Part shown: positions 25,452 to 33,997 of the stretch, piece by piece | Layout of the letters: each line of letters starts with the position of its first letter | How positions within the stretch are numbered: the first letter of the stretch is position 1 | Origin: JAWSUT01 sp033549345 | GTDB lineage: Bacteria > Bacillota > Dethiobacteria > Dethiobacterales > Dethiobacteraceae | Length of the DNA stretch: 64,000 bases | Direction of reading: 5' to 3' | Assembly: GCA_033549345.1 (NCBI GenBank) | Contig: JAWSUT010000015.1 | Coordinates: 1-64,000, forward strand | The notes under the pieces: generated by a model | What the model was told of the DNA's origin: nothing | Database searches by the model: none | Seen by the model: only the letters and a program-made list of their open reading frames with translations | Made by a program: the position numbers and the translations under genes

Positions 25452-26591
25452 ATGCGAAAAGTCCTGTTATTCCTGCTATTTATCTGCCTTCTGCTGCAGG
25501 CGGGAGTTGTTCTGGGGATGGAAACGCCGGATGTGACAGCCAGAGCAGCAATCCTGCTTGATCAATCTACCGGCAGAATTTTATTTAGTAAAAATGCCCA
25601 TGAACAACTTGCCAACGCCAGCACCACAAAGATTATGACAGCGATTCTGGCTATTGAATCCGGCAGGCTGGATGAAACTGTTACAGTGAGTGAATATGCC
25701 TCACTGGTGGAAGGATCCAGTGTGAATCTGGATGCAGGTGAGGAAAAGACTCTCGAAGAGCTGACGTACGGGCTGCTGCTGCGTTCCGGTAACGATGCCG
25801 CCACGGCGATTGCCGAACACCTGGCCGGCTCGGTGGAAAAGTTTGCTGAAAAAATGACCAGGCGCGCCAAAGAACTGGGTGCAGCACAGACAAAATTCAT
25901 GAACCCGCACGGTCTGCATCATGAAGACCATTACACAACGGCTTATGACCTGGGAGTGATTGCTGTTCACGCCATGTCTCTGCCCAAGTTCAGAGAAATC
26001 GCCGCCACACCGGAGAAGCGAATTTCCTGGACCGGCAAGCCTTACGACCGTGTGCTCTATAATCAGAACAAACTTCTCACCATGTATGAAGGAGCCGAAG
26101 GCATAAAAACAGGTTGGACCACCCCGGCGGGGCGCTGTTTTGTCGGCGCGGCCTCCCGGGATGGCTGGCGTTTGGTCACGGTGGTGCTAAACGCGCCGCA
26201 GATGTGGGAAGACACTGAGAGACTGTTGGACTTTGGCTACGACTACTATCGGTGGGAACCGGTGGTGGAACAGGGACGCACCCTAAAGACTGCGGAAGTC
26301 AGGGGGGGTGTGGCAGACAGGGCGACTCTGGTGGCTAAAGAGGATGTGGGGCTGCCGCTCAAAGAAAATGAAGCGGAGCTGCTGCGGTTTCATTTTGATG
26401 TGGAGGAACCCCTGCGTGCGCCGCTGACGGCCGGAGATGAAGTGGGTATGCTGCATATTTATTTCGGCACCCAGCAGATTGCCAATGTCCCACTGGTGGC
26501 CGGTGAAACGGTTAAGCGCCGCGGTATTGGTCATCTGCTGCGCAGCCTGTTTACACGGCTGAACCCGTTTGCCGCAGCTTCCGGAGTATAA
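25452..26591 (+). CDS. dacB: D-alanyl-D-alanine carboxypeptidase, DacB type (S11)
   Basis: Low-molecular-weight penicillin-binding protein; DacB (PBP5*) trims cortex peptidoglycan in the mother cell of Bacillus. The 379-residue protein has a signal peptide (about 1-22), SxxK at Ser57-Thr-Thr-Lys60, SGN in LLRSGNDAATAIAEHL, and KTG in EGIKTGWTTPAG. ATG 25452 follows GGGAGGGG. The dacB-spmA-spmB order is the same as in Bacillus, which supports the sporulation-specific assignment over the housekeeping one. Confidence 0.92.
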   Translation: MRKVLLFLLFICLLLQAGVVLGMETPDVTARAAILLDQSTGRILFSKNAHEQLANASTTKIMTAILAIESGRLDETVTVSEYASLVEGSSVNLDAGEEKTLEELTYGLLLRSGNDAATAIAEHLAGSVEKFAEKMTRRAKELGAAQTKFMNPHGLHHEDHYTTAYDLGVIAVHAMSLPKFREIAATPEKRISWTGKPYDRVLYNQNKLLTMYEGAEGIKTGWTTPAGRCFVGAASRDGWRLVTVVLNAPQMWEDTERLLDFGYDYYRWEPVVEQGRTLKTAEVRGGVADRATLVAKEDVGLPLKENEAELLRFHFDVEEPLRAPLTAGDEVGMLHIYFGTQQIANVPLVAGETVKRRGIGHLLRSLFTRLNPFAAASGV

Positions 26592-26623
26592 ATGAAAAAT
26601 TTTGAACGTGGACGGTGGCAGCA

Positions 26624-27235
26624 ATGGTAAATGTAATCTGGCTGACGATGATGCTGGCCGGCCTGGTGGTGGCTGCGGCAACAGGCCGTATTGAAGTCGT
26701 TACCGAGACACTTTTTTCCTCGGCTGAACAGGGTGTCAGCGTTGCTTTTTCCCTAATCAGCATTATGACGTTTTGGCTGGGCATGATGAAGCTTATTGAA
26801 AAAAGCGGCCTGATCCATACAATCGTCAGGGTGCTGCGACCTCTTGCCCGTTTTCTCTACCCGAAAATCCCCGGAAACCATCCCGCCATGCATGCAATAT
26901 TGATGAATATGAGTGCCAATCTGTTGGGTATGGGGAGTGCGGCGACACCCTTTGGCCTCAAAGCCATGCAGGAGCTGCAGGAAATCAATGATGACCCGGA
27001 AACAGCCAGTGATGAGATGTGTACCTTCCTGGCCGTGAATACGTCCAGCCTGACGCTGGTTCCCACCACAGTCATTGCGCTGCGGGCGGCAACCGGCTCG
27101 CTCAACGCAACGGAAATCGTCGGCACCACTGTGATTGCCACGTTTTGTTCCACACTGGTAGCCATCATTGCCGACAGGGTGCTGCGCTATTTTTTCCGTA
27201 ACGGGCGCAAAGGGGGAGACAAATGCTCCAGATAA
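26624..27235 (+). CDS. spmA: Spore maturation protein A
   Basis: Nucleoside-transporter-like membrane protein (203 aa) involved, with SpmB, in spore core dehydration. The N-terminus MVNVIWLTMMLAGLVVAAATG and the segment HPAMHAILMNMSANLLGMGS followed by AATPFGLKAM match the family. ATG 26624 is chosen from the alignment pattern; GTG 26615 is three codons upstream. It overlaps the spmB start by 13 bases. Confidence 0.94.
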   Translation: MVNVIWLTMMLAGLVVAAATGRIEVVTETLFSSAEQGVSVAFSLISIMTFWLGMMKLIEKSGLIHTIVRVLRPLARFLYPKIPGNHPAMHAILMNMSANLLGMGSAATPFGLKAMQELQEINDDPETASDEMCTFLAVNTSSLTLVPTTVIALRAATGSLNATEIVGTTVIATFCSTLVAIIADRVLRYFFRNGRKGGDKCSR

Positions 27236-27759
27236 TCACCAAAACCATGGCGGCCTGGGTTATTCCCACTTTTTTATTTGTGACACTGGTCTATGCGTTT
27301 ATCAAAAAAGTAGATGTTTTTGACACATTTGTATCCGGGGCGAAAGAGGGTTTTGCCACATCGGTGAAGCTGATTCCGTTTCTGGTGGCCATGCTGGTAG
27401 CTATCGGGCTCCTGCGCGGTTCCGGAGCGCTGGACCTCTTCATTTCACTTTTGACGCCGTTATTGGAACGGTTTAACATTCCCGGAGAAGTGGTGCCGCT
27501 GGCGATAATGCGGCCGCTTTCCGGCAGCGGGGCGCTGGGAATCACTGCGGAAATCCTCAATTCCCGGGGACCTGATTCCTTTGTGGGCCGGGTTGCCTCC
27601 ACGATGCAGGGCAGTACCGATACTACATTGTTTGTGCTGACTGTCTATTTTGGTTCCGTGGGAATCCGCAGGACGCGCCATGCGCTGGCTGTGGGCCTGT
27701 TGGCGGACCTGGCGGGGTTTATCGCTGCGATCATGATCTGCAACCTCGTTTTTGCCTGA
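27223..27759 (+). CDS. spmB: Spore maturation protein B
   Basis: Partner of SpmA, 178 aa with four or five membrane helices. Signature segments are GAKEGFATSVKLIPFLVAML, IMRPLSGSGALGI and STMQGSTDTTLFVLTVYFGS. It starts inside the end of spmA after a GGGGGAG site, so the pair is translationally coupled. Confidence 0.95.
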   Translation: MLQIITKTMAAWVIPTFLFVTLVYAFIKKVDVFDTFVSGAKEGFATSVKLIPFLVAMLVAIGLLRGSGALDLFISLLTPLLERFNIPGEVVPLAIMRPLSGSGALGITAEILNSRGPDSFVGRVASTMQGSTDTTLFVLTVYFGSVGIRRTRHALAVGLLADLAGFIAAIMICNLVFA

Positions 27760-27761
27760 GC

Positions 27762-27790
27762 TTGCACCCGGCTGCCGTATCCTGTATGAT
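27762..27790 (+). promoter_or_regulatory. Predicted SigA promoter of the ridA-like operon
   Basis: TTGCAC (27762-27767), 17-base spacer and TATGAT (27785-27790), 27 bases before the ridA-like start codon and directly after the spmB stop. Confidence 0.65.
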
Positions 27791-27816
27791 GGGAGAAAAC
27801 GGTAGGAGGGATACAA

Positions 27817-28272
27817 TTGGGAATTTCGGCAAAACTAGAGGAAATGGGACTGACGCTGCCGGCCGTAGCTGCGCCGGTAGGCGCCTATGTGCCCGCAGTC
27901 CGTACCGGACGGTACATCTATACCTCCGGCCAGCTGCCGCTGGTGGGAGGCTCTCTGCGCTATAAAGGCAAGGTGGGGCTGGATCTTACCCCGGAAGAGG
28001 GGTATGAAGCGGCACGCATCTGCGCGCTGAACGCCCTGGCGGCTGCCGCATCCGTTGTGGATGACACAGAGCAGATTGTACGCGTGGTGAAAGTTAACGG
28101 CTTTGTCAATACTGCTCCGGATTTTACCGCCCACGCTGGGGTGATCAACGGTGCATCTGAACTGCTGGGGAAGATTTTTATGGACGGGCACGCCCGTGCC
28201 GCAGTAGGGATGGCCTCTTTACCTTTGGATGCGGCTGTGGAACTGGAAATGATTCTGGAAGTAACGGAGTAA
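27817..28272 (+). CDS. RidA family protein (YjgF/YER057c/UK114)
   Basis: A 151-residue RidA-superfamily protein; founding members hydrolyse reactive enamine/imine intermediates from PLP enzymes. It has YIYTSGQLPLVGGSLRYKGK and VVKVNGFVNTAPDFTAH. It is longer than classical RidA (about 125 aa), and the usual C-terminal catalytic-arginine segment reads GHARAAVGMASLPLDAAVE, i.e. an Arg three residues after the expected GxxRxA start, typical of the longer YjgF subfamily. TTG 27817 follows AGGAGGG. Confidence 0.88.
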   Translation: MGISAKLEEMGLTLPAVAAPVGAYVPAVRTGRYIYTSGQLPLVGGSLRYKGKVGLDLTPEEGYEAARICALNALAAAASVVDDTEQIVRVVKVNGFVNTAPDFTAHAGVINGASELLGKIFMDGHARAAVGMASLPLDAAVELEMILEVTE

Positions 28273-28341
28273 TACACAGTGCCATACTATAGTGTATAAC
28301 CATTTATGCCGTGAGTGACACAGGATAAGGGAGGTCTGTCG

Positions 28342-29625
28342 GTGGGCAGGGTGCTGGTGATTGGCGGCGGTTGGGCCGGTTGTGCGGCAGCGCTTGCCGC
28401 GGCCCGCCGTGGAGCACGGGTTACGCTGCTGGAGCGTACGGACATGCTGCTTGGTACCGGCCTTGTGGGGGGAATTTACAGAAACAACGGCAGGCTGACA
28501 GCGCTGCTGGAAGCCCGCGCGCTGGGCTGCGGCCAACTTTTCGGGCTGATGGACCGTGCCGCGCGGCATCAGTGTATCGAATTTCCCGGACACCGGCATG
28601 CCGCTCTCTATGATGTAACGCGAATAGAACCGTTGGTCCGGCACGCTCTGTCTGAAGCGGGGGTAAGGGTTCGCACGCTGGCACGCGCCACCGATATTTC
28701 TGTGACCGGCGACCGGCTGGTTGAAATTGTGCTGGAAGGCGGGGAAAGCCTGACAGCAGACGCGTTTGTGGAGGCCACCGGGTCTGCCGGCGGCATGACA
28801 AACTGCAGCCGTTTTGGCAACGGCTGCGTCATGTGCATTATCCGCTGCCCGACTTTTGGCGCCCGGGTCAGTATTGCCTCCAAAGCCGGAGTCATGGAAG
28901 TAATGGGAATTCGCGCCGACGGGCGGCCCGGTTCGTTAAGCGGCTCCTGCAAACTCAATAAAGATTCATTGTCCGCCGGTTTGCGCCGCGAACTGGATGA
29001 AGCAGGTGTGCTGGTTATTCCCCTGCCACCTGCCCTGCGTCACAGCAATCTGGAGGGCAAAGCCTGTCAGCAGTATAATCTGCCGGCATTCAGGGACAAC
29101 ATTATTCTGTTGGACACGGGCCACGTGAAACTGATGGCTTCGTATTTCCCCCTGGATGCGCTGCGGCAGGTACCCGGACTGGAAAACGCCCGCTATGAGG
29201 ATCCGTATGCGGGCGGCATCGGCAACTCCGTGCGTTTTACTTCCATTACGCCGCGGGATAACCGTCTGAAGGTGGAAGGCCTTGTGAACCTGTTCTGCGC
29301 CGGGGAAAAAGCCGGCTTTCTTGTGGGGCATACCGAGGCAGTGGTTTCAGGTTCCCTGGCCGGCTACAATGCGGCGGCGCTCTCTTTGGGCCGGGAACTG
29401 CTAACGCTGCCGGGTGATTTGGCCTGCGGCGATATTATCGCGTACGCCAACCCCTCGCGGGCCAAAAAGAAGGCCAGAGTGCAGCGCATAACCTTTTCCG
29501 GCTCGGACTATTTTACCAGAATGAAAAACCTCGGGCTCTACAGTACAGACGACCATGCCGTCCGTGCCCGAGTCACGTCAGCCGGCATGGAAAACATTTT
29601 TATGGTTACGGGAAGCGAGGTGTAG
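28342..29625 (+). CDS. FAD-dependent oxidoreductase of GidA/TrmFO-like type with a four-cysteine motif
   Basis: A 427-residue flavoprotein. The N-terminal Rossmann motif VLVIGGGWAGCAAALAAARR binds FAD, and the late LFCAGEKAGFLVGHTEAVVS segment resembles the FAD-binding C-terminal motif of GidA/TrmFO. Residues about 154-169 contain CX6CX2CX3CP (NCSRFGNGCVMC, then IIRCP), which could hold a [4Fe-4S] cluster; this is unusual for TrmFO. GTG 28342 has AAGGGAGG 7 bases upstream; GTG 28315 is nine codons upstream with no site. It lies 3 bases before rluB. Substrate unknown; tRNA modification or redox sensing are possibilities only. Confidence 0.8.
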   Translation: MGRVLVIGGGWAGCAAALAAARRGARVTLLERTDMLLGTGLVGGIYRNNGRLTALLEARALGCGQLFGLMDRAARHQCIEFPGHRHAALYDVTRIEPLVRHALSEAGVRVRTLARATDISVTGDRLVEIVLEGGESLTADAFVEATGSAGGMTNCSRFGNGCVMCIIRCPTFGARVSIASKAGVMEVMGIRADGRPGSLSGSCKLNKDSLSAGLRRELDEAGVLVIPLPPALRHSNLEGKACQQYNLPAFRDNIILLDTGHVKLMASYFPLDALRQVPGLENARYEDPYAGGIGNSVRFTSITPRDNRLKVEGLVNLFCAGEKAGFLVGHTEAVVSGSLAGYNAAALSLGRELLTLPGDLACGDIIAYANPSRAKKKARVQRITFSGSDYFTRMKNLGLYSTDDHAVRARVTSAGMENIFMVTGSEV

Positions 29626-29627
29626 GT

Positions 29628-30356
29628 GTGCCAGTCAGGCTTCAGAAGTATCTGTCTATGGCCGGAGTCAGTTCCCGCCGGGCCGGCGAAAAACTGATTC
29701 TTGACGGACGGGTCAGGGTAAACGGCCAAACAGTCACTCAAATGGGTGTAACCGTGGATCCGGAAAACGATACGGTGGAAGTGGACAACCGTGTCGTCCG
29801 CCCGGCGGAGAAAAAAGAATACATCCTGCTGTATAAACCGCTGGGGTATGTTACCACACTCAAAGACCAGTTTGACAGGCCCACAGTGAAAGAACTGGTG
29901 GCTGACGCCGGGGTACGTGTGTTTCCCGTGGGGCGGCTGGATATGGATACCAGCGGGCTGCTGCTCTTAACCAACGACGGCGAACTGGCCAACCGCCTGT
30001 CCCATCCTTCGTTTGGCGTGGAAAAGGAATACCTGGCCCGCGTCCACGATTTGCCCTCGGCAGAAACCATGGACAAGCTCGCAGGCGGTGTGCCCCTGGA
30101 TGACGGGCCGACCGCACCGGCCAAGGTGCGGATAGTCAAGGGAGGCCGGCAAACGTCGGTTTTGTCGCTGGTCATCAAGGAAGGACGCAACCGCCAGGTG
30201 CGCCGCATGCTGGACGCGGTGGAGCATCCCGTTGTTTCATTGAAAAGAACCCGTTTCGGGCCGCTGACACTTTCCGGGATGCGGGAAGGTCAGTGGCGGC
30301 GCCTGTCAGCAGGTGAAGTGGCGGAGTTGAAGCGTGCCGCCGGGTTAAAATCATAG
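29628..30356 (+). CDS. rluB: Ribosomal large subunit pseudouridine synthase B (RsuA/RluB/E/F family)
   Basis: Isomerises a uridine of 23S rRNA. The 242-residue protein has an N-terminal S4 RNA-binding domain (RLQKYLSMAGVSSRRAGEKL) and the catalytic Asp in PVGRLDMDTSGLLLLTNDGE, with the late KEGRNRQVRRML. GTG 29628 begins two bases after the FAD protein stop. In Bacillus the equivalent gene follows spmB, so the region keeps that order with two genes inserted. Confidence 0.93.
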   Translation: MPVRLQKYLSMAGVSSRRAGEKLILDGRVRVNGQTVTQMGVTVDPENDTVEVDNRVVRPAEKKEYILLYKPLGYVTTLKDQFDRPTVKELVADAGVRVFPVGRLDMDTSGLLLLTNDGELANRLSHPSFGVEKEYLARVHDLPSAETMDKLAGGVPLDDGPTAPAKVRIVKGGRQTSVLSLVIKEGRNRQVRRMLDAVEHPVVSLKRTRFGPLTLSGMREGQWRRLSAGEVAELKRAAGLKS

Positions 30357-30385
30357 TTGCACTTAATTGCCGAATTTGGTAGAAT
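30357..30385 (+). promoter_or_regulatory. SigA promoter of the riboswitch-btuFCD operon
   Basis: TTGCAC (30357-30362), exact 17-base spacer, TAGAAT (30380-30385). It begins directly after the rluB stop codon and 20 bases before the riboswitch. Confidence 0.75.
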
Positions 30386-30404
30386 TAAAGATAATTCAAT
30401 AACG

Positions 30405-30575
30405 CGTGGGAACAGGTGCCCCAGAGGGGGTTAAAAGGGAATCAGGTGCAATGCCTGAGCGGTCCCGCCACTGTAATCGTGAGTCACACGGCAGAAAAAA
30501 CGCCACTCGGAAACGGGGAAGGCGCCGTGAGGCAATGACCGACAGCCAGGAAACCTGCCTGTATACCAGCCGTGC
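30405..30575 (+). ncRNA. Cobalamin (AdoCbl) riboswitch
   Basis: The conserved core is clear: AACAGGTGCC at 30411, GGGAATCAGGTGCAATGCCT around 30437, CCCGCCACTGTAA at 30464-30476 and the B12 box CAGCCAGGAAACCTGCC at 30543-30559. The non-coding region 30357-30674 holds only this element, its promoter and a weak terminator. It controls btuFCD just downstream, lowering import genes when cobalamin is abundant. Confidence 0.95.
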
Positions 30576-30616
30576 TGTGCCCTCGGGTCAAGGGAAACAT
30601 GCTTTTTTTGTATAAT

Positions 30617-30646
30617 CTCAGCCTGGGCACTGGGATTTTTTTATTA
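30617..30646 (+). terminator. Possible riboswitch-controlled terminator
   Basis: CTCAG (30617-30621) pairs with CTGGG (30630-30634, one G-U pair) around an 8-base loop and is followed by ATTTTTTTATT. It lies between the B12 box and the btuF ribosome site. The short stem makes it weak; control could be translational instead. Confidence 0.45.
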
Positions 30647-30674
30647 CCAATTTACTTACCGGGAGGAAACACAA

Positions 30675-31613
30675 ATGAAGAAGAAACACAGAATGATTGC
30701 AGTACTTATTGTCTTTTTGCTTATTCTGGCCGCAGGCTGCGGACAGGTGGATGAAGGCAACCAAGCTCCGTCAGACAACGGTTCTGACAATCCGGAATCA
30801 CCATATCCCATGACTATTGTGGATGATGCCGGCCGGACTGTGGAGATTGAAGCTGAGCCGCAGCGGATTGTATCCCTGATGCCAAGCCTGACCGAAACAC
30901 TGTTTGCCGTTGGCCTGGGGGACCGTGTGGTTGGTGTGACCTCATTTTGCAACTATCCCGAGGCAGCGCTGGAAAAAGAAAAAGTAGGCAGCCTGTTTGA
31001 TCTCAATACGGAAATGATTCTCTCGCTGGAGCCGGATTTGGTCCTGACCGGAGAAAGCGACACGCTGCAGGATGTGCTTGATTTCCTCACAGATAACGGG
31101 CTGACTGTTGTTGTGGTGGACCCGCAGAACCTCGATGAGATTGAAGAAGCGATTCGCGAAGTGGGCAAAATTACAGGTGTCCCTGAAAAAGGCGCAGACG
31201 TTGCTGCGGATGTTGCCGCCCAGCGGGCAGCACTTAACGAGCGGGTCGGTGCAGTAGCCGACGAGAACCGGCCGAGTGTATTTATCCTTTTGGACACAGA
31301 GGCCATCTATACCATGGGACAAGGGGTTTTCCTGGCGGATATAGTTCACGCGGCCGGCGGTGTGAATGCTGCAGCGGATAAAGGCGAGGGCTATTTTCAG
31401 CTATCCGAGGAAGCTCTGCTGGAGCTAAACCCTGAAATTATCATCAATACATTCCCGATGCGTGACCAGGTTATGGCCAAAACATCCTGGCAGGAAATCG
31501 AAGCAATAAAAAACGGCCGTGTTTATGATGTCGACGGGGATCTTGTTTCCCGCCCCGGACCGCGGATTATTTTGGGCCTGGAAGAACTCTACAACGTCTT
31601 TTTTGCTGAATAA
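30675..31613 (+). CDS. btuF: Cobalamin/corrinoid ABC transporter substrate-binding lipoprotein
   Basis: Class III periplasmic-type binding protein anchored outside the membrane. A lipoprotein signal with lipobox LAAGC (Cys22) is followed by an acidic/Asn-rich linker and the two-lobed binding domain (PQRIVSLMPSLTETLFAVGL, LEPDLVLTGES, ELNPEIIINTFPM). 312 aa. The preceding cobalamin riboswitch argues strongly for a corrinoid substrate rather than iron-siderophore. GGGAGG ribosome site before ATG 30675. Confidence 0.92.
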   Translation: MKKKHRMIAVLIVFLLILAAGCGQVDEGNQAPSDNGSDNPESPYPMTIVDDAGRTVEIEAEPQRIVSLMPSLTETLFAVGLGDRVVGVTSFCNYPEAALEKEKVGSLFDLNTEMILSLEPDLVLTGESDTLQDVLDFLTDNGLTVVVVDPQNLDEIEEAIREVGKITGVPEKGADVAADVAAQRAALNERVGAVADENRPSVFILLDTEAIYTMGQGVFLADIVHAAGGVNAAADKGEGYFQLSEEALLELNPEIIINTFPMRDQVMAKTSWQEIEAIKNGRVYDVDGDLVSRPGPRIILGLEELYNVFFAE

Positions 31614-31615
31614 TT

Positions 31616-32661
31616 ATGAAAGCTGAAAAGAAAATTCTTGTTTATGCTGTTCTTTTCGGTATTTTGCTGCTGAGCGTGATTTTGGCCACCGCCATTGGGG
31701 CTGTGGCCATCCCGCCGGGAATCACGCTGCAGATTGTATTATCACGCCTGGGTTTTAGCGGCATTGCTACCACTGATATTTCCGGAACCACGGCGTCAAT
31801 CATCTGGAATCTGCGTCTGCCCCGTGTGCTGCTGGGCGCTCTGATTGGCGCATCACTGGCACTGGCCGGCGCCACTTTCCAGGGGTTGCTGCGCAACCCG
31901 CTGGCCGACCCTTTTACTATCGGCGTTTCCAGCGGCGCTGCCGCGGGCGCGACACTGGCCATGTTTCTGCGGCAGTTTGCGCAGATGGGTTTTCCGCATA
32001 TGATTCCCCTGTTTGCGTTTGCCGGTGCCCTGTTGGCGATGTTCTTTGTCTATAATCTGGCAAAAATCGGCGGACAGGTTCCCGTCGTCACGCTGCTTTT
32101 GGCCGGCGTGGTGATTTCCAGTTTTCTCTCGGCCGTTATTTCATTATTGATGGTTCTGGCGGGAGAAAACATGCAGGGCATCTTTTTCTGGCTGTCCGGA
32201 GGGCTGATTATGCGCACCTGGCCACAGCTCTGGTTTGTCGCACCGTATCTGCTGCTGGGCTTTGCACTGCTCTACGCTCATGCCCGTGATCTGAATATTC
32301 TGCTGTTGGGCGAGGAGGCAGCGCTCCATCTGGGCGTGCGTGTCGAGACGACCAAACGGCTGCTTTTGGTCNNNNNNNNNNGGCGTCGCTGATTACGGCG
32401 GCTGCCGTTTCCGTCAGCGGGATGATTGGTTTTGTGGGCCTGATTATTCCGCATGCAGTACGAATTGTGACCGGTCCTGATCACAGAGTGCTTTTGCCGG
32501 CATCGGCGCTGGTGGGAGCCACTTTCCTGATCTGGGCCGATGTGCTGGCGCGGACTGCACTTGCCCCCCAGGAGATTCCGGTTGGTATTATTACCGCTTT
32601 TGTAGGTGCACCGTTTTTTATTTACCTCTTGCGAAAAAAGAAAAAAGAGATTCGTCTGTGA
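31616..32661 (+). CDS. btuC: Cobalamin ABC transporter permease, interrupted by an assembly gap
   Basis: FecCD/BtuC-family permease with about ten membrane helices, including LRLPRVLLGALIGASLALAG, ADPFTIGVSSGAAAGA and, after the gap, GFVGLIIPHAVRIVTGPDHR and APQEIPVGIITAFVGAPFF. Ten N (32372-32381) interrupt it after LGVRVETTKRLLLV, and the frame changes across the gap, so the true gap length must be 2 modulo 3 rather than 10. I treat this as one gene with one gap, not two genes. Total length would be about 345 aa, normal for the family. Confidence 0.9.
32372..32381. other. Run of 10 N: assembly gap
   Basis: Ten undetermined bases inside btuC. The coding frames on the two sides disagree by one base if the gap is taken as exactly 10, so its size is nominal. 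Confidence 0.99.
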
Positions 32662-32668
32662 GGAAGCC

Positions 32669-33997
32669 ATGAAGATTGAAATACAAAAACTGCAGTTTGC
32701 ATACGGGCAGACTCCGATTCTGAGAGAGACTACATTTTCCATTCCGTCGGGGTCTTTTATGGGCATCATCGGCCCCAACGGCAGCGGTAAGACGACCATG
32801 CTCAAACTGTTGAGCCGCGTGCTTGACCCTGCAGGCGGTACTGTCCTTTTAGACGACCGGGACCTGGCTGTTTTTGCGCAGAAAGAACTGGCCAGAACCA
32901 TGGCGGTTGTGGCCCAGGATACCGCAGCGGGCTATCTTTTTACGGTCGAAGACATTGTGATGATGGGGCGCGCTCCGTATCTTGGCCGTTTTCAGTCGGA
33001 GACGCTTGAAGATATAGAGATTGTTAAAACCTCTCTGGAGATGACCGGCACGCTGCATCTGCGCCACAGAGCCGTAACCGAGCTCTCCGGCGGCGAACGG
33101 CAGCGGGTCATGATTGCGCGTGCCCTGGCCCAGCAGCCGGATGTATTGCTGCTTGATGAACCGACGTCTCATCTGGATATCGGTTACCAGCAGGAAATAC
33201 TGGATCTGGTCAAACATCTGAGCACAGCACGTGGACTCACTGTGGCGGCTGTGCTTCATGATTTAAATCTGGCGGCCTACTACTGCAACGACCTGGTGCT
33301 GCTGCATGAGGGGAAAATTTTTGCGGCGGGGACGCCGGCGGAGGTGCTCACTGCGGAAAATATTGCCCATGTTTACCGCACACGGGTGCTGGTGACGCCT
33401 CACCCTGTGCTGGGTGTGCCGATGATATCCCTGCTGCCCAACTCACACCCGGATTCACCGCAGGAAAAACATCGTGTTCATGTCCTGGCCGGCGGCGGCA
33501 GTGGCGGTGAACTGCTGCGTGACCTGCGTGATGCCGGTTATGCCGTTAGTGTGGGCGTGCTTAATATCGGAGACAGCGACTGGGAAGCGGCGCGGGCCAT
33601 GGACCTGCCGCTGGTAGCCGAAGCACCTTTTTCAGATATATCCGCTGAGCGGTATCAGGAAAACCTGAAAATGATCCGGCAGGCGGATGCGGTGATTCTG
33701 GCTGAAACACCTATCGGACGGGGCAACCTGCCTAACCTGCAGGCGGCAGCCGATGCCCTGAAACAGGGGAAGCCTCTTTTTGTACTTGAAGAAAGGGCAG
33801 GTCAGCAGAGGGATTTTAGCGGCGGCGAGGGTCTGCGGCTCCTTGCAGGCCTCAAAGAAGACGGTGCTGTTATCGTAAAAGAAAAAACCCGGCTTTACCG
33901 GGTTTTGGCAGACATATTTGCTTCAGGTGGCCAGCTCAATCAGTTCAGTGATAAAGCGGGGGCGCCCGTAGACGAGCAGGATGTCACCAAGCCGTAA
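32669..33997 (+). CDS. btuD: Cobalamin ABC transporter ATPase with an extra C-terminal domain
   Basis: A 442-residue protein. Residues 1-255 are a FecE/BtuD-type ATPase: Walker A GPNGSGKTT (35-43), signature LSGGERQR (139-146), Walker B LLLDEP (160-165), switch His197. Residues about 268-405 form an additional alpha/beta domain (VHVLAGGGSGGELLRDLRDA, VGVLNIGDSDWEAA, ADAVILAETPIGRGN) with a Rossmann-like strand-Gly-rich-loop start; function unknown. ATG 32669 follows GAGGAAG. The 3' end overlaps the convergent minus-strand gene by 75 bases and contains that gene's terminator. Confidence 0.9.
   Translation: MKIEIQKLQFAYGQTPILRETTFSIPSGSFMGIIGPNGSGKTTMLKLLSRVLDPAGGTVLLDDRDLAVFAQKELARTMAVVAQDTAAGYLFTVEDIVMMGRAPYLGRFQSETLEDIEIVKTSLEMTGTLHLRHRAVTELSGGERQRVMIARALAQQPDVLLLDEPTSHLDIGYQQEILDLVKHLSTARGLTVAAVLHDLNLAAYYCNDLVLLHEGKIFAAGTPAEVLTAENIAHVYRTRVLVTPHPVLGVPMISLLPNSHPDSPQEKHRVHVLAGGGSGGELLRDLRDAGYAVSVGVLNIGDSDWEAARAMDLPLVAEAPFSDISAERYQENLKMIRQADAVILAETPIGRGNLPNLQAAADALKQGKPLFVLEERAGQQRDFSGGEGLRLLAGLKEDGAVIVKEKTRLYRVLADIFASGGQLNQFSDKAGAPVDEQDVTKP
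33882..33909 (-). terminator. Minus-strand terminator inside the btuD 3' coding end
   Basis: On the minus strand, AAAACCCGG / CCGGGTTTT forms a hairpin followed by TTTTTTC, 14 bases after the stop of the TrkA-C gene (33923). On the plus strand the same hairpin is followed by only four T. Confidence 0.75.

Noticed and set aside
30406..30615. 69-codon ORF over the riboswitch
   Set aside because: The sequence is accounted for by conserved cobalamin aptamer elements; no protein family resemblance.
31616..32661. Two separate permease genes, or a pseudogene
   Set aside because: The break coincides exactly with the N run, and both halves join into one normal BtuC; the frame change is an assembly artefact.
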